From positions 1-15,573 of the forward strand of contig JANLIM010000039.1 in NCBI GenBank assembly GCA_024654145.1: a stretch of 15,573 bases of DNA, written 5' to 3'. A program made the translations under genes and the position numbers. Under the pieces are notes generated by a model. The model searched no databases. It was not told the origin of the DNA and saw nothing but the letters and a program-made list of their open reading frames with translations. This DNA comes from Candidatus Zambryskiibacteriota bacterium. Lineage in GTDB: Bacteria > Patescibacteriota > Minisyncoccia > Phycocordibacterales > Zambryskibacteraceae. This document shows, one piece after another, positions 11,559 to 15,573 of this stretch. Position 1 is the stretch's first letter, and each line of letters opens with the position of its first letter.

Positions 11559-12215
11559 ATGAAAAACAGAGATTATAAAAAATTTGTATGTGGATCCATT
11601 TTTCATGTATACAATCGTGGAAACAATAAAGAGATAATTTTCTATGACGAGGAAGATTATCGTGCTTTCTTGTTTCGTCTTGGATTAGCTCTAGGATTTG
11701 AATTTAAAGAACTTCTAGAAAACCCGCTTACTTCTATCCCCGCTTCAAGAATACGCATAACTAATTCCAAAAAAGGTCTCTTTAAACTCCATGCTTTCTG
11801 CCTTATGAAAAATCACTTCCATTTATTGATTGAGCAATGCTCTGATGTGCCCATATCAAAACTAATTTCAAAAGTATGTACAAGCTATGCAATGTATATA
11901 AACAAAAAATACAAAAGAGTTGGTCATGTATTCCAAGACAAATTTAAAGCTGTTCTGGTAGAAAATCATGCACAATTAATGTGGACATCTGCTTATATCC
12001 ATACTAATCCGGTAAAAGATGGGTACACAAGCCATCCATCAAAGTACAAATGGAGTAGTTTTAATGATTATGTTTTAAATAGAAACCTACCTCTAACCTA
12101 TAAAGATATGTTGGAATCAGTGGTAAAGAGTGATTTCGAAAAAGAAACGCTAGAGTTGATGAAAGATATGTCAAGGACGGCCCTTGACACCCTTGACACC
12201 TGGGAATTTAAATGA
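11559..12215 (+). CDS. Y1 / REP-associated tyrosine transposase (RAYT, IS200-like)
   Basis: Single-strand DNA endonuclease of the HUH Y1 family that nicks DNA at palindromic hairpins through a 5'-phosphotyrosine. From ATG at 11559 it has 218 residues: IFHVYNRGNNKE near the N-terminus, the metal-binding HUH triad in AFCLMKNHFHLLIE (His86, His88), and the helix with the candidate nucleophile Tyr (SYAMYIN, Tyr110 or Tyr113) followed by YKRVGHVFQDKFK. A 12-codon longer frame begins inside the left palindrome at 11523; the -10 box at 11547-11552 favours 11559. The right palindrome is within the ORF and encodes part of the C-terminus (MSRTALDTLD). Domain length and motifs look intact, so it may be active. 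Confidence 0.9.
   Translation: MKNRDYKKFVCGSIFHVYNRGNNKEIIFYDEEDYRAFLFRLGLALGFEFKELLENPLTSIPASRIRITNSKKGLFKLHAFCLMKNHFHLLIEQCSDVPISKLISKVCTSYAMYINKKYKRVGHVFQDKFKAVLVENHAQLMWTSAYIHTNPVKDGYTSHPSKYKWSSFNDYVLNRNLPLTYKDMLESVVKSDFEKETLELMKDMSRTALDTLDTWEFK
12168..12189. repeat. Right palindromic repeat of the transposase unit
   Basis: Exact copy of 11523-11544: TGTCAAGG, loop ACGGC, CCTTGACA. An extra CCTTGACA follows at 12191-12198. It lies in frame within the 3' end of the transposase gene. Confidence 0.85.
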
Positions 12216-12227
12216 AGCTATTCAAAT

Positions 12228-14705
12228 TTATAAGCAAATGAGAGATGCAATAGAATCGCCTTCACGAAGCTTCATAATTCTCACTCCTTGAGTTTGTCTT
12301 CCTAGAACTGGAATTTCGTTGAGATCAACTCGCACGACTTGAGATTTTTTAGAAATTGCTATGACCTCTTCTTCCTCGCCTGAGACAATCTGAGAGGATA
12401 TTACGCGGCCGGTCTTGTCTGTGACCTTCGAAGTCAATATACCCGAGCCACCACGACCCTGTGCCTTGTATTCTGTAAGTTCTGTTCGCTTGCCGTAGCC
12501 ATTAGCAGAAATAACAAGAAGATGCGCCTTATCCCAGTTCTTCTTGATCACATGAGCACCAATAACCACATCACCCTTACCCAAACTAATGCCGCGCACA
12601 CCGCCGGCTGAGCGGCCCATCTCACGCACACCGGATTCTTTAAAGCGTATAGACTGTCCTTCTTTTGTCACTATAGAAATGTCATCTCCTGCTTCTACAT
12701 GTTCAACAGTCACCAATCTATCGCCAGGAGCGAGTTTGATAGCGATGATGCCCGAAGAGCGCACGTCGTTAAACGACTTCGCCGAAACCTTCTTGGCCGT
12801 GCCATTTGCTGTAACCATGAAGAGTGAGCCTTGAATGTTCTTCACCTCTTTGGGCATTGGGAGAATCGACGTCACCTTCTCTTCATCAGAAAGGGAAATG
12901 AAGTTCATAATGCTTTTACCACGAGTGGCACGTTTGCCTTCAGGCAGGTCATACATTTTGATCTGATACGCCTTGCCTTTGTCGGTAAAGAAAAGAAGGT
13001 CGTCATGAGTAGAAGCAGTGAGGAAGCTTGTTACGAAGTCTTCTTCTTTAGTATCAAGATCGACTACGCCCACACCTCCCCTTTTCTGCCTCTTGTACTC
13101 GTCTGGATTGGTGCGTTTGATATAGCCGCCGGAGGTCAAAACGAGAGCATTCTCTTCTTCTGGCACAAGGTCTTCAATTGAGAGCGCTTTGACTCCGCCC
13201 TTGATTACTTTAGTGCGGCGCTCATCACCAAACTTTTCTTTAATAGTAATGAGTTCGTCTTTGATTACCTTTAAAATCTTCTTTGGTGAAGCGAGCAACT
13301 CCTTCATCTCTTTTATAAATGCCTGAACCTCTTTGAGCTCGTCTTCAATCTTCTGCCTCTCAAGCCCCGCAAGCTTCTGAAGACGCATTTCCAAAATAGC
13401 ATTGGCTTGGATATCCGAGAATTTAAATTTCTTTATAAGGTTAGCCCTAGCGTCATCGATAGTCTTTGAAGCGCGGATAATTTTAATCACTTCTTCGATA
13501 TGGTCGAGGGCTTTGGAAAGGCCTAGCAATATATGTTCTCGTTCCTCAGCACGTGTAAGATCAAAGAGTGCTCGACGCCTAACAACAGCTTCGCGGTGTT
13601 TAAGAAACTCAACCAGCATGGTCTTCAAAGCGAGTGTCTGCGGTACACCATCTACAAGAGCGACAATGTTGAAGTGGAATGTGTCTTCGAGCTGAGTGTG
13701 CTTATAGAGAGCGTTTAGAATCTTTTGCGGCTGGGCACCAGACTTAATATCTATAGCAATGCGAATGTCTTTGGTCGATTCGTCTCGCAAGCCTTTGATA
13801 CCCTCAATCTTTTTCTCCCGGTGGAGATCAGCAATCTTCTCTATAAGAGCGGACTTGTTCACTCGATAAGGAATCTCTGTAATGATGATTTGATAGTTCC
13901 CTGCTTTATTCTCTACTATCTCTGCCACGCCACGTGCGACAACACCACCACGCCCGGTCGCGTAGGCGTGTTGAATATCCTTTTCGTTAAAAATGATGCC
14001 GCCTGTAGGGAAGTCAGGGCCTTTAATAAATTTCAAAAGATCTTCAGTAGTAGCGTCTGGGTTATCTGCTAGATGCATTGTCGCGTCGACTACCTCGCCG
14101 AGGTTATGCGGAGGAACATTTGTCGCCATACCGACAGCGATGCCCAAAGTACCGTTTAAAAGCAGGTTGGGCACAACAGTCGGTAGGACCATAGGCTCTA
14201 CTTTTGTACCATCGTAGTTTGGTTTAAAATCGACTGTCTCTTTATCAATATCTTTGAGCATCTCACCACCAACACGGCTCATCTTGGCTTCGGTATATCT
14301 ATATGCAGCAGCATTGTCGCCATCAATAGAACCGAAGTTACCTTGTCCGACTACCAATGGATAGCGCATAACGAAGTTCTGCGCCATCTTAACCATCGCG
14401 TCATAGACAGAAGTATCGCCGTGCGGGTGATACTTACCAAGCACATCTCCGACAATAGTTGCGGACTTCTTAGTTTTGGCGCCCGCATGCAAACCAATCT
14501 CATTCATCGAGTAAAGAATGCGGCGGTGCACAGGTTTCAAACCGTCACGTACATCAGGCAGTGCACGGTCGGTAATGACCGACATAGCGTAGTCGATGAA
14601 GGATTCCTTCATCTCGTTGGTGATAGGGCGCGCAACTACACGGTCGTTTAGGACAACCTTTTCTTCATCTCCCGCTTCCGGATTTTTCTCTCTGCTACTG
14701 GCCAT
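12228..14705 (-). CDS. gyrA: DNA gyrase subunit A
   Basis: Breakage-reunion subunit of the type II topoisomerase that introduces negative supercoils. At 825 residues it is full length. The N-terminal domain shows [20 protein letters not shown], the quinolone region [10 protein letters not shown] (93-102) and the catalytic Tyr137 in AAYRYTEAK. The C-terminal beta-pinwheel carries a GyrA box QKRGGVG (540-546), which identifies gyrase instead of topo IV ParC. Thr98 stands where E. coli has Ser83; Asp102 matches Asp87. There is a short charged N-terminal extension of about 15 residues. The start overlaps the upstream membrane-protein gene by 11 bases, so it is likely coupled. It ends 12 bases from the convergent transposase stop with no strong terminator seen. 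Confidence 0.97.
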   Translation of the reverse strand: MASSREKNPEAGDEEKVVLNDRVVARPITNEMKESFIDYAMSVITDRALPDVRDGLKPVHRRILYSMNEIGLHAGAKTKKSATIVGDVLGKYHPHGDTSVYDAMVKMAQNFVMRYPLVVGQGNFGSIDGDNAAAYRYTEAKMSRVGGEMLKDIDKETVDFKPNYDGTKVEPMVLPTVVPNLLLNGTLGIAVGMATNVPPHNLGEVVDATMHLADNPDATTEDLLKFIKGPDFPTGGIIFNEKDIQHAYATGRGGVVARGVAEIVENKAGNYQIIITEIPYRVNKSALIEKIADLHREKKIEGIKGLRDESTKDIRIAIDIKSGAQPQKILNALYKHTQLEDTFHFNIVALVDGVPQTLALKTMLVEFLKHREAVVRRRALFDLTRAEEREHILLGLSKALDHIEEVIKIIRASKTIDDARANLIKKFKFSDIQANAILEMRLQKLAGLERQKIEDELKEVQAFIKEMKELLASPKKILKVIKDELITIKEKFGDERRTKVIKGGVKALSIEDLVPEEENALVLTSGGYIKRTNPDEYKRQKRGGVGVVDLDTKEEDFVTSFLTASTHDDLLFFTDKGKAYQIKMYDLPEGKRATRGKSIMNFISLSDEEKVTSILPMPKEVKNIQGSLFMVTANGTAKKVSAKSFNDVRSSGIIAIKLAPGDRLVTVEHVEAGDDISIVTKEGQSIRFKESGVREMGRSAGGVRGISLGKGDVVIGAHVIKKNWDKAHLLVISANGYGKRTELTEYKAQGRGGSGILTSKVTDKTGRVISSQIVSGEEEEVIAISKKSQVVRVDLNEIPVLGRQTQGVRIMKLREGDSIASLICL

Positions 14706-15021
14706 AGGTATTCAAAGTGTTTGTGCTACCGGCACTATTTTGAGCTTCGTAATTTACCACTTCCAAACTCTCCTTCAATTCCCCCATATTACCTATAAGG
14801 CTCTGGAAACTCACAGCAAATCCTCTAAAAAGAGAGCCAAATGGATTGGGTTGAGTGACAGCAGTGTTAGCGCTCGCTGGAGTTGCCTCATTTGTCACAC
14901 CAAATGTTGCAAGTGCCCAGATTGAAAAGATAAGGAGAGTAAAGATGCCCGAAGTTAGTAGAGCAAAGCGCTTTTTGTGTGCGGGTGGCCTTTGGTGAAG
15001 TGTAGCGAGATAAGTTCTCAT
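14695..15021 (-). CDS. Single-pass membrane protein of unknown function
   Basis: 108 residues. A basic N-terminus ([19 protein letters not shown]) precedes one hydrophobic helix (about 20-42), then an Ala/Thr/Asn-rich external segment with a short predicted helix ([25 protein letters not shown]). This fits an N-in/C-out topology with a small extracytoplasmic tail. I do not recognise a family. It lies between an MBL hydrolase gene (35 bases upstream) and gyrA (11-base overlap), all on the minus strand, so it is co-transcribed. Its spacer upstream contains four degenerate 7-bp repeats. There is no evidence that it functions with gyrase. Confidence 0.75.
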   Translation of the reverse strand: MRTYLATLHQRPPAHKKRFALLTSGIFTLLIFSIWALATFGVTNEATPASANTAVTQPNPFGSLFRGFAVSFQSLIGNMGELKESLEVVNYEAQNSAGSTNTLNTYGQ

Positions 15022-15026
15022 TTTTT

Positions 15027-15054
15027 GTTTCTTGTTACTTGTATCTTGTATCTT
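15027..15054. repeat. Four degenerate heptamer repeats
   Basis: Plus strand: GTTTCTT, GTTACTT, GTATCTT, GTATCTT in tandem. It fills most of the 35-base spacer just upstream of the membrane-protein ATG (15021). Confidence 0.7.
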
Positions 15055-15056
15055 TC

Positions 15057-15573
15057 CTACTCTTCTTTTAAAACCACAATCTCACTTTCTTTACCCTCTA
15101 GGTCCTTCTTTTTTACCACATATTTGTCTATGGCCTCTACCTTACTCTCTCCACCTTCTTTTATAAACTGTTCAAGTAGAGTCTTATTATAGTGCATTGG
15201 TATGATGACAGAAGGCTCGAGAGAGACAGCAAGTTTATAAGCCTTGGCCGCATCGAGAGTCTCTCCGCCTCCAACTGGAACAAAAAGGATGTCGATGTCT
15301 TCCAGATTTTCTAAAGTTTCTGCGGGAATCTCCGGATTTGCCAAAGCTCCGAGAAAACAAAGCTTCATGCCTTCAAAAGTCATCATATAAATAGTGTTGA
15401 GAAGGCCGGGCTTGTCCGCCATAGCTTTAGCGTCGGCGGGGCCTTGGGAAAGATAGCCTTTGATAAAAACGTCTTTAATTTCGTATTCGCCAGGCCCATC
15501 AATAACAAAAGATTCTTTTTCTCCGCGAGAAGTTTGCTCGCGTCCGTTCATATCCGGATGCTTAGTGGTAATG
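15057..15573 (-). CDS. MBL-fold metal-dependent hydrolase, N-terminus cut by window edge
   Basis: C-terminal 171 residues of a UlaG-like (COG2220-type) metallo-beta-lactamase-fold protein; the frame is open to the right edge, reading ITTKHPDMNGRE before the first in-window Met, so that Met is not the start. Visible features are FVIDGPGEYEI, the FLGALANPEIP segment, DIDILFVPVGG and the C-terminal IPMHYNKT with the final metal-type His. The HxHxDH box must lie outside the window. In many relatives the middle segment is LGDLG with a bridging Asp; here Ala takes that place. It is the first visible gene of the run leading to gyrA. The substrate is unknown. Confidence 0.85.
   Translation of the reverse strand, partial: ITTKHPDMNGREQTSRGEKESFVIDGPGEYEIKDVFIKGYLSQGPADAKAMADKPGLLNTIYMMTFEGMKLCFLGALANPEIPAETLENLEDIDILFVPVGGGETLDAAKAYKLAVSLEPSVIIPMHYNKTLLEQFIKEGGESKVEAIDKYVVKKKDLEGKESEIVVLKEE

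Larger units (their letters stand above)
11522..12200 (+). mobile_element. REP-associated transposase unit with palindromic ends
   Basis: A Y1 transposase gene bracketed by two identical 22-bp palindromic repeats (11523-11544 and 12168-12189). The right copy is followed by an extra CCTTGACA. Exact element borders and target site are not defined from this single copy. Confidence 0.6.

Noticed and set aside
13402..13718. Plus-strand ORFs opposite gyrA
   Set aside because: Antisense shadows of the GyrA coiled-coil region.
15027..15054. CRISPR-like array
   Set aside because: The units are 7 bp with no spacers; no cas gene is present. No CRISPR is seen elsewhere in the window.

Overview
The window looks like a chromosomal segment of an ultra-small Patescibacteria/CPR bacterium, most likely of Parcubacteria type. 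The signs are a short prolyl-tRNA synthetase without the editing insertion, a run of small two-helix T4SS_pilin-like proteins, an FKBP isomerase and a solute-binding protein with plain membrane anchors instead of lipoprotein signals, a 214-residue delta-prime clamp-loader subunit, an in-frame LPAGRQG palindrome insertion, and very sparse Shine-Dalgarno sequences. TGA is used as a stop (proS), so this is not a recoded (code 25) lineage. Lineage is an inference from gene content; no rRNA or tRNA gene is visible.

Layout. (1) 1-3827, mostly minus strand: frr, rseP, proS, mreB (mreB runs off the left edge). This keeps the frr/rseP/proS neighbourhood known from Firmicutes. Between rseP and proS lies a separate plus-strand unit with its own promoter, a possible 41-codon ORF and strong hairpins. 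(2) 3838-5082, minus: a DUF5678-like small protein paired with a retropepsin-like aspartyl protease, then an unrecognised 171-residue gene preceded by a striking 38-bp nested inverted repeat. (3) 5214-6340, minus: FKBP isomerase and holB-like gene. (4) 6389-7099, plus: LOG-family protein. (5) 7139-7895, plus: a GC-rich three-helix membrane protein gene with its own consensus promoter, structured leader, strong SD and terminator, compositionally foreign to its surroundings. (6) 7913-11476, minus: an anchored solute-binding protein followed by six small membrane proteins, most resembling T4SS_pilin. (7) 11522-12215, plus: a Y1 (REP-associated) transposase bracketed by two identical 22-bp palindromic repeats. 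(8) 12228-15573, minus: an MBL-fold hydrolase (N-terminus off the right edge), a single-pass membrane protein and gyrA.

The most coherent genome-scale signal is leaderless transcription. Seven genes on both strands have a -10 box (TATAAT, TAGAAT, TATGAT or TATTAT) ending exactly six bases before ATG, which places the expected +1 on the start codon. Two plus-strand units (1939-2155 and 7139-7895) use a different design, TTGACA plus a TATGC extended -10, and both are GC-rich membrane-type ORFs with their own terminators. No stretch over 300 bases lacks a gene.
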